A model generated the notes under the pieces. That model was given only the letters and a program-made list of their open reading frames with translations, was not told the origin of the DNA and ran no database searches. Below are positions 1-6,732 of a stretch of 64,000 nucleotides of DNA, piece by piece. Origin of the DNA: Halobacterium bonnevillei. GTDB lineage: Archaea > Halobacteriota > Halobacteria > Halobacteriales > Halobacteriaceae. Each line of letters begins with the position of its first letter. The stretch's first letter is position 1. Position numbers and translations under genes: made by a program. The stretch is from the NCBI RefSeq assembly GCF_009831555.1, contig NZ_WUUU01000001.1:62001-126000 (forward strand). The letters are read 5' to 3'.

Positions 1-190
1 CCTCCAGAAGGTTGGCGAACAAGCGGACGTAGTCGAACTGGTTGCGGTCCAGAACAATGAGCATCTCCAAGTACGCGAATGGCGAGGTGACAACTTCCCG
101 CTCATCGAGGACGTCTTCGGCGCGCTCCTGAAGCCAGTCGTCTTCTTTGGCGATAGCGAGGAGGAAGTCGGTCTCAACGAAGACTGTCAT
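1..190 (-). CDS. VapC-type PIN-domain toxin, partial (3' end off the left edge)
   Basis: The N-terminal 63 residues of a PIN-domain ribonuclease are visible. The protein opens MTVFVETDFLLAIAKEDDW, with the first catalytic acidic residue in the V-E-T-D segment, as is usual for VapC toxins. The Glu in the AYLEML segment is the likely second metal ligand. The ATG at 188-190 overlaps the TGA of the upstream AbrB-type gene (ATGA), so the two are translationally coupled as a vapBC pair. VapC family members cleave RNA and are held inactive by their antitoxin. The C-terminal half lies outside the window, so the remaining catalytic residues cannot be checked. Confidence 0.85.
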   Translation of the reverse strand, partial: MTVFVETDFLLAIAKEDDWLQERAEDVLDEREVVTSPFAYLEMLIVLDRNQFDYVRLFANLLE

Positions 191-462
191 TCAGCCGCGT
201 CCCTCGCGTCTCGTTTCGCCTGTTCTAGGTCCGCTTCAGCTTCCTGTTTCGCTCGCTGGAGCGCTTCCGCCCGCAGCTCTTCTCTCGATTCCCCCTCCAG
301 TGAGTCCCCGATTTCATCCCGGACGGCCTCCAGCGGGTTCTCCTCAATCGGAATGAGTTCGATCCGATCCTCGTATTCGATTACGTGGAACCGCTCGCCG
401 TACTTGTCTCGGAGTTCTGCTGGGAGGTAGAGGCGTCCATGAGAGTCTGTTTCGACAGACAT
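187..462 (-). CDS. AbrB/SpoVT-type antitoxin (VapB)
   Basis: A 91-aa protein. The first ~45 residues form a swapped-hairpin AbrB DNA-binding domain: it begins MSVETDSHGRLYLPAELRDK, followed by a beta-rich stretch ending in ELIPI. The C-terminal half is a charged, Glu/Ala/Arg-rich helix that would wrap the PIN toxin. It lies directly upstream of the PIN gene and overlaps it by 4 nt. VapB antitoxins neutralise the toxin and autoregulate the operon. The AT-rich region upstream (463-540) would hold the promoter; a TTTATG element sits about 25 nt before the start. Confidence 0.85.
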   Translation of the reverse strand: MSVETDSHGRLYLPAELRDKYGERFHVIEYEDRIELIPIEENPLEAVRDEIGDSLEGESREELRAEALQRAKQEAEADLEQAKRDARDAAE

Positions 463-571
463 GCGATTCTATTAGTATGGCATAAACAAAGATGTTTTCC
501 CAAAAAATGAATGTTCCACCCATAGAGCAATCAGTATCAGTCCGATATTCAGGACGAACAGATGTTAGGTA

Positions 572-592
572 CCCACCCCCTGAAGGAGTGGG
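572..592. repeat. IS605-like terminal hairpin
   Basis: An imperfect stem-loop, left arm CCCACCCC, loop around TGAA, right arm GGAGTGGG. The sequence after it is shared with the copy at 8727, at the left of another repeat unit. GC-rich hairpins followed by CTTC-type sequence are typical right-end structures of haloarchaeal IS200/IS605 elements. Here it precedes copy A of the HNH-associated repeat unit. Confidence 0.5.
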
Positions 593-732
593 CTTCCGCG
601 CTGGACCGCTGTGAACCGGAGGGTTTCGCCTCGCTACTGCTGTAACGCTGGCGTAGTCGAGGAGCGGCAATCGAAGAGGTAGCGGGGGATGGTGCAGTTG
701 GATTTGTTTGTACCCCCCGGTGGTTGGGTGGA

Positions 733-752
733 GGGTGCGTGTGAACGCGCCC
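733..752 (+). promoter_or_regulatory. Leader hairpin of repeat unit A
   Basis: A 7-bp stem (GGGTGCG / CGCGCCC) closes 10 nt before the start codon of the 97-aa gene, followed by a GGTGA Shine-Dalgarno-like motif. The same position in copies B, C and D carries a stem with different bases but preserved pairing, so selection on the RNA structure is likely. The segment just upstream (CCCCCGNGGTTGGGTGGAG) is also conserved in all four copies. Confidence 0.6.
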
Positions 753-761
753 GGTGACAGA

Positions 762-1055
762 ATGCCTGCTGAGAATACGAAGAATGGTAATCAATCCACT
801 CAGAACAGTTGTACTACGCCGCAGAGCACCGCGACACCCACGCAACCGATGACACCAACGACTCGCTGCGAGGAACTCGTCGAGTTCACTGATCAATCGG
901 GGACGCGACGCCGCATCCGCTTTGTCCCCCAGTCGAACTCTAACGACCAGTGGCAGCGCATCGCGGAAGTCTGGGCTGACCAGGCGTGGCGGCTCGTCGG
1001 CCAGGACACTGTCAGCGATGTCGACCACTGGACGCGGCCAGTCAAGACACCCTGA
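762..1055 (+). CDS. 97-aa protein of the HNH-associated repeat family, copy A
   Basis: A small hypothetical protein, one of four copies in this window (762, 2408, 7640, 8885), all exactly 97 codons. The N-terminal ~35 residues are Ser/Thr/Gln-rich and probably disordered. The C-terminal ~60 residues are conserved, with TRRRIRFVPQS, WQRIAEVW and GQDTVSDVDHWTRPV motifs, and look like a compact beta-rich domain. The start is chosen by homology and the upstream GGTGA. No known family is recognised. In copies B and D it precedes an HNH nuclease. Copy A keeps only the first bases of that downstream part, near 1155-1175. Confidence 0.7.
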   Translation: MPAENTKNGNQSTQNSCTTPQSTATPTQPMTPTTRCEELVEFTDQSGTRRRIRFVPQSNSNDQWQRIAEVWADQAWRLVGQDTVSDVDHWTRPVKTP

Positions 1056-1180
1056 CCACCAACCGGAGACCACCCCAAGAACGCTCAAGCCCGCATACAG
1101 TGGACGAGAAATACAGTCAGCCAAGTAGCCTGATTCGATCCTTGAGTACATGTGCAGCAACCACAGCGCACGAAGAGTGC
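1056..1180 (+). other. Truncated downstream part of repeat unit A
   Basis: The ~95-nt spacer after the 97-aa gene is homologous to the spacers in copies B (2702-2797) and D (9179-9274). Homology runs through the start of the 92-codon frame (ATGTGCAGCAACCACAGC at about 1149) and then stops near 1175. The HNH part of the unit is therefore lost in this copy. Confidence 0.65.
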
Positions 1181-1220
1181 CGCCGAATTGTTTTAGCCAT
1201 CGGCTTGGTAGCGTGTATGT

Positions 1221-1823
1221 ATGAGTGGGATCCGGTTTCGGGACGGGGTTCTTGTTGTTGAGAGAGAGCCAAACCAACTTGACGAATTAGCGCTCTCGTT
1301 CTCGGCTGTTCTCAACCGAGTGGATATCGATCACGTCTTCATCGCGGGATATGTCGCAATCCTCGCTGGGCGCGCTCGATCAACTGAGGACGTCGACGTG
1401 CTCATTGAGGAAATCGACGAGGAAACCGCTAGTCGTCTTGCCACAGTACTTGAGGAGGAGGGGTTCTGGGGACCAGCCATGCCACTTGACTCAATGTCTG
1501 AGATGCTTGCGAACGGCGATAACATCTGGGTTGCTCCGGACGATCAGATCACGCCACACTTAGAAGTAAAGTTTGTTCGTGACGAATTCGACCGCGCATC
1601 GCTTGAGAATTCAGCGGCCGCTCGAATTGGTGATGAAACAATCCCGATCGGCCCATTGGAGCTTCAAATCGCGTACAAACTGTATCTTGGCGCACAGAAG
1701 GACCTGGAGGATGCAGTACATCTGTACTCCTTGTTCAAGGAAACGCTTAGTGGCGGCCGTCTCAAAGAATGGGTAACGCGACTCGGCGTCGAGGACGAAT
1801 ATGAACGACTCAAACGCGCCTGA
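1221..1823 (+). CDS. Nucleotidyltransferase-fold protein (DUF6036/AbiEii-like), probable toxin
   Basis: A 200-aa protein with the nucleotidyltransferase signature near residues 42-62: a glycine-containing stretch (AGYVAILAGRARSTEDVD), where the DVDVL acidic pair would bind metal. A third acidic residue probably lies in the LEVKFVRDEFD segment. Proteins of this type are common in AbiE/MenT-like toxin-antitoxin and abortive-infection modules. The 3' end overlaps the next gene by 23 nt, so the two are almost certainly co-translated. That neighbour is repeated at 5413 beside a PIN-type protein, which supports a TA role. The exact substrate is unknown. Confidence 0.75.
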   Translation: MSGIRFRDGVLVVEREPNQLDELALSFSAVLNRVDIDHVFIAGYVAILAGRARSTEDVDVLIEEIDEETASRLATVLEEEGFWGPAMPLDSMSEMLANGDNIWVAPDDQITPHLEVKFVRDEFDRASLENSAAARIGDETIPIGPLELQIAYKLYLGAQKDLEDAVHLYSLFKETLSGGRLKEWVTRLGVEDEYERLKRA

Positions 1824-2067
1824 AACTCTCGATGCGAAACACGAGCAGAACCGTCAGCGGCGCATTGAGGCGATCAAGCGCTGGGTTGAGTACATCAAGT
1901 CGGAACCACCTGAGAAGTGGGGGCCACAACAAAACATGGTTGTCAACGACCAACTGACGTCTGCACAGCACGTGCAAATATCAGCAAAACACCAGCAACA
2001 CATCAAAGATGTAGCCGACGAACTCGCTAACATTCAACGCGACGACAGCGAGACTCAGCGTGACTGA
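1801..2067 (+). CDS. Small basic/acidic protein, candidate antitoxin of the nucleotidyltransferase module
   Basis: An 88-aa protein predicted mostly helical, with a charged N-terminus, RWVEYIKSEPPEKWGPQQN in the middle and a C-terminal helix ending in DELANIQRDD. It starts inside the 3' end of the nucleotidyltransferase gene (23-nt overlap). A close paralogue at 5413 (roughly 87% identical DNA by eye) follows a PIN nuclease instead. No known domain is recognised. The conserved coupling to two different probable toxin enzymes suggests an antitoxin or accessory subunit. Confidence 0.7.
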   Translation: MNDSNAPETLDAKHEQNRQRRIEAIKRWVEYIKSEPPEKWGPQQNMVVNDQLTSAQHVQISAKHQQHIKDVADELANIQRDDSETQRD

Positions 2068-2377
2068 GCCCGGTAGTTGGTTCGTGCGTCTTCACGGACT
2101 GGTTTCTGTTCTCTAACAGCGAGAGAATCACGGCCTGTAGGCCGGGAGTGAATCGCGAAAGCTCCGTTTCACATACCGCGGCTTACTGAAATACAAGGAG
2201 AAAATCCCGCCCTTTACCGCGGGGAGGACGTCAACTGCTCGCCTCAACCAGCGACCAGCCGAAAACTTAGAAGATTGGAATGAAGCGGTCCGTTTCAAGG
2301 CAGGAAAGTTCATTTCTTCAGAGCTTGAGCAGGGGCCTGTGTAGGTGGATTTGTTTGTATCCCCCGGGGTTGGGTGG
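2068..2377. other. Intergenic region with an inverted IS605-like hairpin
   Basis: No gene is supported. A hairpin at 2205-2225 (CCCGC / GCGGG arms) and its flank read, on the minus strand, like the element at 8727-8770 (shared TTCTCC-TTGTATTTC-GTAA). The hairpin segment of copy B is therefore inverted relative to copy D. Positions 2335-2377 are the conserved leader of repeat unit B. Confidence 0.55.
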
Positions 2378-2399
2378 AGGGTACGTGTAAACGTACCTT
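2378..2399 (+). promoter_or_regulatory. Leader hairpin of repeat unit B
   Basis: A 9-bp stem (AGGGTACGT / ACGTACCTT, one G-U) lies immediately before the start of the copy-B small gene. Compared with copy A, several base pairs are changed on both sides of the stem (TGCG/CGCG to TACGT/ACGTA), which is compensatory change. Confidence 0.6.
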
Positions 2400-2407
2400 G
2401 TGAAAGA

Positions 2408-2701
2408 ATGCCTACTGAAAACACGAAAAGCAATAATCAATCCACTCAGAGCAGTTGAGCCGCGCCACAGAGTACCGTGACACCAACTCACCCAATGACA
2501 CCAACCACCTCTTGTGAGGGAATTGTTGAGCTCACCGGCCAATCTGTGACGCGACGCCGCATCCGGTTCGTTCCCCATTCCAACAACGGCGACCAGTGGC
2601 AGCGCATCGCGGAAGTCTGGGCCGACCAGGAGTGGCGGTTCGTCGGCCAGGACACCGTCAGCGACGTTGACCACTGGACGCGGCCAGTCCAGACACCCTG
2701 A
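2408..2701 (+). pseudogene. 97-codon repeat-family gene, copy B, with an in-frame stop
   Basis: Collinear with the 97-aa genes at 762, 7640 and 8885, but codon 16 is TGA where the other copies have TGT (Cys). The rest of the frame stays open to the conserved end (WTRPVQTP), and restart at the internal ATG at 2477 would give a 74-aa protein containing the whole conserved C-terminal domain. It may therefore be a shortened but functional gene or an early pseudogene. It lies 96 nt upstream of the 92-codon frame and the HNH gene. Confidence 0.7.
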
Positions 2702-2797
2702 ATACCAGCCGGGAACCGCTCCAAGATAGCTTAAACCGGCATGCAGCGGCCGAGAAACACAGCCAGCCGAGCAGCCTGATTTGATTCCGTAGTACAC

Positions 2798-3076
2798 ATG
2801 CAACAACCACAGCCAATGAGAAAGCAGTCTTGGGACCACAGTTCTCAGACCAGTCGCCGAATCGCAGTCCGTCGAAGCCTACAGAAGAACAGCACGCCAC
2901 AGAGACCCCCTCTGCGGCCCCATCAACAACGCCGCAGGAACGACCATCCACCGCATCAAGTCGTCTCCAGCGGGCTTTGCCGACGACTTGGGGCACAGCG
3001 AGACGGTATCAGGCCGGAGCAACACGGCGCCCGTGGGCGTCCGTCCAACGCCCAATTCGGGGTGGGGGTCCAATGA
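2798..3076 (+). CDS. Possible 92-aa arginine-rich protein before the HNH gene, copy B
   Basis: This frame begins MQQPQP and stays open for 92 codons. Its TGA overlaps the ATG of the HNH gene (ATGA). The copy at 9275 has the same length, start and overlap. The product is Arg/Gln/Pro-rich and basic, unusual for a haloarchaeon, which counts against it. The alternative is that the HNH frame itself extends upstream here (open from 2830, more typical Ser/Thr/Glu composition), but in the second copy that frame carries a TAG. Coding status is uncertain. Confidence 0.4.
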   Translation: MQQPQPMRKQSWDHSSQTSRRIAVRRSLQKNSTPQRPPLRPHQQRRRNDHPPHQVVSSGLCRRLGAQRDGIRPEQHGARGRPSNAQFGVGVQ

Positions 3077-3531
3077 GGCCCGACGGGCTGGAACAGGCAG
3101 TGTTCGACCGCTGGGGGAAGGCCTGTGTTGTCTGCGGACGGCGACCCGAAGAATGGCTTGAGACAGACTGTGGTGAGCGGCGTCAGGACAAACTCTCGTT
3201 GCATCACGTCAACGGCGACGACACCGATGACCGCGTCGAAAACGTGATCCCGCTGTGTCAAAGCTGTCACGTCCACATCCACCGCGTCGATGATCCTCCA
3301 TATCGGATGTGGCACCGCCAACTCCCCAGCGACCACCGCCACGCCTGGAACGGCCACTGCGAAGAGTCCTACGAAGGACCGCGGCTCACTCGTGACGAAG
3401 CAGTACGGCGGTTCAGTGAGGAAGAAGGCACCCCAGAGAGCGTCAAGTACCTCAAACACGAACGTGAGAACTTTGATCCAGACAATTTCACAACCAACGC
3501 CACACCCGGAACCAGCGACGATCTCGATTGA
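3073..3531 (+). CDS. HNH endonuclease, copy B
   Basis: A 152-aa HNH nuclease: a CVVCGRRP zinc knuckle at residues ~17-24, LHHVNGDDTDD carrying the catalytic histidine pair at ~43-53, and IPLCQSCHVHIHR completing the zinc site and the final His. The C-terminal ~60 residues are acidic (ending DNFTTNATPG). The ATG at 3073 is chosen because homology to the copy at 9550 begins exactly there, although this frame is open back to 2830. HNH proteins of this type nick or cut DNA. Its repeated association with the structured small-gene unit suggests part of a mobile element or homing-like cassette. Confidence 0.85.
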   Translation: MRPDGLEQAVFDRWGKACVVCGRRPEEWLETDCGERRQDKLSLHHVNGDDTDDRVENVIPLCQSCHVHIHRVDDPPYRMWHRQLPSDHRHAWNGHCEESYEGPRLTRDEAVRRFSEEEGTPESVKYLKHERENFDPDNFTTNATPGTSDDLD

Positions 3532-3532
3532 C

Positions 3533-3571
3533 ATCCTCCCCGCTCTAAAGGGCGAGGATTCCCCGAAGGGG
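3533..3571. repeat. Terminal hairpins after HNH copy B
   Basis: Two adjacent hairpins follow the HNH stop by 1 nt: ATCCTC / GAGGAT arms at 3533-3559, then CCCC-GAA-GGGG at 3561-3571. They resemble right-end structures of haloarchaeal IS605-type elements and could also act as a transcription terminator. The next gene starts only 10 nt later. Confidence 0.5.
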
Positions 3572-3580
3572 ATAGTAACC

Positions 3581-3808
3581 ATGATAGAGGCGGACGAGTT
3601 GATAGAGAGTGACCGAGAAATCCGCGATAAACTCCAGAATGGGCGGTGGACGCCTGCTGTTCTCGTGGAGTGGACGGGGCTGTCGAAGCAGCCCATTCAC
3701 AACCGTCTGAATGTTCTTGTCGCCGCTGGACACGTCGAAAATGCCCACGAGAGTGGCCTCTACGAACTGGTTGACGATTCGCGCGACGACTGGGCGACAG
3801 TTCTTTGA
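3581..3808 (+). CDS. Small winged-helix DNA-binding protein
   Basis: A 75-aa protein with a single winged-helix fold. The recognition segment is near WTGLSKQPIHNRLNVLVAAGHV, followed by a beta-wing ending GLYELVDD. It resembles the small PhiH1-repressor/MarR-like regulators common in haloarchaeal accessory DNA. It lies directly downstream of element hairpins and 23 nt upstream of an RHH/RelE-type module, so it may regulate that module. The ATG at 3581 is chosen because the longer frame upstream overlaps the HNH gene. Confidence 0.7.
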   Translation: MIEADELIESDREIRDKLQNGRWTPAVLVEWTGLSKQPIHNRLNVLVAAGHVENAHESGLYELVDDSRDDWATVL

Positions 3809-3831
3809 GTACCACCTGCGTACCACGGCGT

Positions 3832-4104
3832 ATGAGCACGGACGCGGGCGACAACGGCGACGGGGACATGGTGAAGTTGAACGTGAAGGTTCCGAAGCGG
3901 CTTCTGGAGGAGATCGATGAACTGGCGGAAGAACTGGAGTACACCAACCGTTCGGAGTTCATTCGTGAGGTGCTGCGCGACACCACGGAGCCGATTCTGA
4001 CGCCCGGTGCGCAGGAGGGCGTCTCGGAGGGCTACGCGGACGTTGCAGCGGGGCGGACGATGTCCACGGACGAAGCCCGCAAACGCCTCGGTATCGACGA
4101 CTGA
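3832..4104 (+). CDS. Ribbon-helix-helix antitoxin
   Basis: A 90-aa protein. The VKLNVKVPKRLLEEIDEL strand-helix and the YTNRSEFIREVLRD second helix are characteristic of an RHH (CopG/ParD-like) DNA-binding domain. The acidic C-terminus ends MSTDEARKRLGIDD and would contact the toxin. The ATG at 3832 is preferred over 3805 because the latter overlaps the preceding gene. The RelE/ParE-like toxin starts 10 nt after the stop. Confidence 0.8.
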   Translation: MSTDAGDNGDGDMVKLNVKVPKRLLEEIDELAEELEYTNRSEFIREVLRDTTEPILTPGAQEGVSEGYADVAAGRTMSTDEARKRLGIDD

Positions 4105-4114
4105 GGGCTCAACG

Positions 4115-4414
4115 GTGGGACACGAGATCGTTCTGACGGAGACGGTGGTCGAAACGCTGGAACAGTTCGAGACCGATGACGCCGAGCGAATCATCAACAA
4201 GCTGGAGGACATCGGCGACTTTCCGGACCATTTCCTTGACCGGTTGAAGAACCATCCTGGCTACAAGCTTCGCGTCGGCGACTTTCGCGTACTGATTGAT
4301 TGGGATAAGGACAACGAGACGCTGTACGCCATCGACGCCTTCGAGCGGAAGAAGGAGTACCGCGAACTCGGCAAGTACCGAGAAGTGTGGGGGAGCTGGA
4401 GAGACGACGAGTAG
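4115..4414 (+). CDS. RelE/ParE-family toxin
   Basis: A 99-aa protein starting at GTG (HEIVLTETVVETLEQF). The RelE/ParE fold is shown by an N-terminal strand, two helices (DDAERIINKLEDI), then GYKLRVGDFRVLIDWDKDNETLYAIDAFERKKEY, which matches the central beta-sheet with its Arg residues and the usual terminal helix. RelE relatives cut mRNA on the ribosome and ParE relatives poison gyrase; the sequence alone does not decide. It is paired with the RHH gene just upstream. Confidence 0.8.
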   Translation: MGHEIVLTETVVETLEQFETDDAERIINKLEDIGDFPDHFLDRLKNHPGYKLRVGDFRVLIDWDKDNETLYAIDAFERKKEYRELGKYREVWGSWRDDE

Positions 4415-4456
4415 GAGGTCAGGCTTCGCCTCGAATTGGTGACGCCACGCTTATTC

Positions 4457-4475
4457 ATGTGTAGGTCCTACACAT
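4457..4475. promoter_or_regulatory. Perfect palindromic operator candidate
   Basis: ATGTGTAGG-T-CCTACACAT is a perfect 9-bp inverted repeat around one base. It ends 5 nt before the GTG start of the RHH-like gene at 4481. RHH antitoxins typically bind such symmetric sites to repress their own operon. Confidence 0.65.
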
Positions 4476-4480
4476 AGAAT

Positions 4481-4858
4481 GTGACGTCGGAGGAAAAAAC
4501 GCGCGTCGACTTTAACGCGCCACAGTCGCTCGTCGAGCGTGCTGATCGGGCCGCCAACCTCCTCGATATCTCCCGAACACAACTGCTCATCGACGCCCTC
4601 CAGGACGAACTCGCGGAACTTACGAACAACGACGAGTTCCGGAGCCGCCTCAAGCAAGCCTACTACGACGGCCGAGCGGACTACCAGACGATCGAGGACC
4701 TCCTCGGAACGGAAGCGGCGATGCGGCTGAAACTCCTCCGTGACTCCATCGATCGCGCGCCACCCGAACCCGTCCTCGACGACGAGCTGCCCAGTGACAA
4801 CGAGTTCTACGACGGGGAGGTCGAGACGTGGTCGGACAGCGACGAGTCGGACACGTAA
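4481..4858 (+). CDS. RHH-type DNA-binding protein, probable antitoxin of the PIN module
   Basis: A 125-aa protein from a GTG start. Residues 8-45 (RVDFNAPQSLVERAD, then ISRTQLLIDALQDEL) form an RHH-like strand-helix-helix. The C-terminus is strongly acidic. It sits 3 nt upstream of a PIN-domain gene and just downstream of a perfect palindrome, as expected for an autoregulated antitoxin. The PIN and the small 5413 gene follow in the same operon. Confidence 0.7.
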   Translation: MTSEEKTRVDFNAPQSLVERADRAANLLDISRTQLLIDALQDELAELTNNDEFRSRLKQAYYDGRADYQTIEDLLGTEAAMRLKLLRDSIDRAPPEPVLDDELPSDNEFYDGEVETWSDSDESDT

Positions 4859-4861
4859 CCA

Positions 4862-5416
4862 ATGGCGCGCCAGTCGACGATTGTCATCGATGCGAATTCA
4901 CTGCTGAACCTCGCGACGGTCCGAGTCGACGCCAGCGACCGCGCGCCATCGGGAGCAGATCCACTCAAAGCACTGCTCGCGACGTATCAGGTCCACGTTC
5001 CGGACGTGGTGATGGAAGAGATTGGAGAGGCTGCTGTGGGCGACGACCTCCTCGCCAGGGCCGCCGACCTCGTGCTCCAGGCCGCCCACCACCTGACGAC
5101 CCACGATGTCGAAGCAGTACTCGACGCGCCGCTGACCTATGGACTTGACACAGGCGAATCACACGCGATCTGGCTCGCAAACGACCTCCAAGCCGCGATG
5201 TTTCTCACCGACGAATTCAACACCACGAACTATCTCCTCGTCTCTCTCGCCCTCGACGACCGAAACACGCTCTTCACTACACCGCACGTCCTCTGTGCGC
5301 TCGCACGTGATGGAATTCTCTCGACAGCCTACGTCGACGCCGTGCTGACGTACTTTGTTAGGACAAAACACTGGGACAAAGCCTACGTCGAGCGCCTCCG
5401 AGGCGAATACCTATGA
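4862..5416 (+). CDS. PIN-like nuclease, probable toxin
   Basis: A 184-aa protein with a PIN-like acidic constellation: IVIDANSLLNL near residue 9, VPDVVMEEIGEA near 50, GLDTGESHAIWLA near 98 and LTDEFNTTNY near 115. This is the usual order of PIN catalytic residues, although the chain is longer than a typical VapC (~130 aa). It is coupled upstream to an RHH gene (3-nt gap) and downstream, by an ATGA overlap, to a small gene whose paralogue at 1801 partners a nucleotidyltransferase. It is probably an RNase toxin; target unknown. Confidence 0.75.
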   Translation: MARQSTIVIDANSLLNLATVRVDASDRAPSGADPLKALLATYQVHVPDVVMEEIGEAAVGDDLLARAADLVLQAAHHLTTHDVEAVLDAPLTYGLDTGESHAIWLANDLQAAMFLTDEFNTTNYLLVSLALDDRNTLFTTPHVLCALARDGILSTAYVDAVLTYFVRTKHWDKAYVERLRGEYL

Positions 5417-5670
5417 GCGACTCAAACGCGCCTGACGCTCTCGATGCGAAACACGAGCAGAACCGTCAGCGGCGCATTAAGGCGATCAAGCGCTGGGTTG
5501 AGTACATCAAAACGGAGCCACCGGAGAACTGGGGGCCACAACAAAACATGGTTGTCAACGGCCAACTGACGTCTGCACAGCACGCCCACCTATCGGCGAA
5601 ACATCGACAACACGTCAAAGACGTCGCCGACGAACTCGCGGACATTCAAAACCACGACAACGAGGCTCAG
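5413..5670 (+). pseudogene. Second copy of the small TA-partner gene, 3' end lost
   Basis: Paralogue of the 1801-2067 gene, with near-identical N-terminus (SDSNAP, then LDAKHEQNRQRRI). The match holds to about 5670 (GAGGCTCAG), where the DNA abruptly becomes the 3' part of a truncated RelE-type gene on the opposite strand. The original stop is lost and the frame reads on antisense to 6090, so the tail is not native. It starts by ATGA overlap with the PIN gene. Nearly all of the conserved protein remains, so it may still function. Confidence 0.7.
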
Positions 5671-5812
5671 AGTAATCCGGCGGGTGGCGCCACGGCGAGG
5701 AGACGATTTCATCGAGCTTGTCGAGTATCCGGTCTTGGTCGGTGGGGGACAGTCCGTGAAGGTCGTCTTCGGCCGTCGAGGAGAGTTCCCACGTCCACCC
5801 GTCGTCACTCAT
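5668..5812 (-). pseudogene. RelE-family toxin, 3'-truncated
   Basis: The first ~48 residues match the RelE-type toxin at 8392 (WTWELSSTAEDDLHGL, DRILDKLDEIV, DYSEP). They then stop at the junction with the small gene near 5668, so the beta-sheet carrying the active residues is missing. The ATG at 5812 overlaps the end of the RHH antitoxin by 8 nt. The frame runs on to 5615 in unrelated sequence. Confidence 0.75.
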
Positions 5813-6086
5813 CGCTCGTGCCGAACCGCTCGCGGGCCTCCTCTGCGCTCGTCGTCCGACCCTCGCGGATGTCCTCCTCGGCTTTGAGGAGCGCAACGAG
5901 TTCATCACGGTCGAACGTCGGGAACTCGATGGCGTCTCGAAGCGTGTACCGGATGAACTCGCTCCGGCTGTTGAACCCCCGCCCCTGCCACGTGTCGTCT
6001 ATCTGCTCGAGGAACGACTCGGTGACTTTGAAGTTCACCGTGGCAATGTCGTCTTCGCCATCGTCGTTTGTAGCTGCTTCAGACAT
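5805..6086 (-). CDS. RHH antitoxin of the truncated RelE module
   Basis: A 93-aa protein. Residues 12-55 (IATVNFKVTESFLEQIDDTW, then NSRSEFIRYTLRDAI) form an RHH domain, and the C-terminus (TSAEEARERFGTSDE) is the toxin-binding tail. It is clearly related to the antitoxins at 8109 and 3832. The ATG at 6086 is preferred over the upstream 6143 because family members start there. The partner toxin is truncated, so this antitoxin is now an orphan. Confidence 0.8.
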   Translation of the reverse strand: MSEAATNDDGEDDIATVNFKVTESFLEQIDDTWQGRGFNSRSEFIRYTLRDAIEFPTFDRDELVALLKAEEDIREGRTTSAEEARERFGTSDE

Positions 6087-6226
6087 ATAGACGTAATACG
6101 CTGGTCTTACCAATAGGCGTTTCGGCGGAACCTCAATCGTCAAGTGTGCGTCGTAGACTATCGTATCGAGAAGGAATTTTTTCCTCGAATTCGGAGTGAA
6201 CCGACTGCTCAGTGGGTGTGCTGTAC

Positions 6227-6732
6227 TTAGCGGTAGTCGTCGATGGTGCGGTAGGGGACGTAGTATCCGTAGTCGTCGATCCAGGTCTGGAGGGAGTCGT
6301 TGGCGGTTGGTTCGTCGATGCGGCCGGCATTGAGCGCGGTGAGGAGAACGCCGACGGAACCGACTACAGTCATGCCCTGTTGTTTGGCGAACGTGCGGGC
6401 GTCGCCGTCGTCGGTCAGTAGTCGGCCGTCATGGGTGTCTGCGAGCGCAAAGGCCGCGGCTTCGCCTGGGTCAAGATGGCTACGGACGACCGCCTTACGG
6501 TTCGCTACCGTCTCGGAAACCGAGGGAACTGCGACTTTGTCGTGGAGTGCCTCGAGTGCAGGCTGCAGGTACGGATGGTCTGGACACCGTCTTCGAGTTC
6601 GCGTTCGACTTCGGGGACGGCGCAGATGCCAGCGAGGTCGGCGACAAGGTCAATGCGGTTGATGGCGGCGAAATTCGAGAGAACAGTGGTGTTCAGGACG
6701 CTCGGGTCGGTGGGAACTGTGTCCGCCGTCAT
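6227..6732 (-). pseudogene. DUF3368-like PIN-fold toxin, frameshifted
   Basis: The first ~50 residues (VLNTTVLSNFAAI, PEVERELEDGV) read in one frame. After about 6580 the reading continues in the -1 frame as a good PIN C-terminal part (HPYLQPALEAL, LDPGEAAAFALAD, LLTDDGDAR) to a stop at 6227. One base is missing near 6579-6584. DUF3368 proteins are PIN-like nucleases paired with UPF0175 antitoxins, and that partner lies directly upstream with an ATGA overlap. Either a recent inactivation or a sequence error. Confidence 0.75.

Noticed and set aside
5671-6090. C-terminal 140-codon extension of the small gene at 5413
   Set aside because: It is antisense to the RelE remnant and RHH antitoxin and has no counterpart in the paralogue at 1801.
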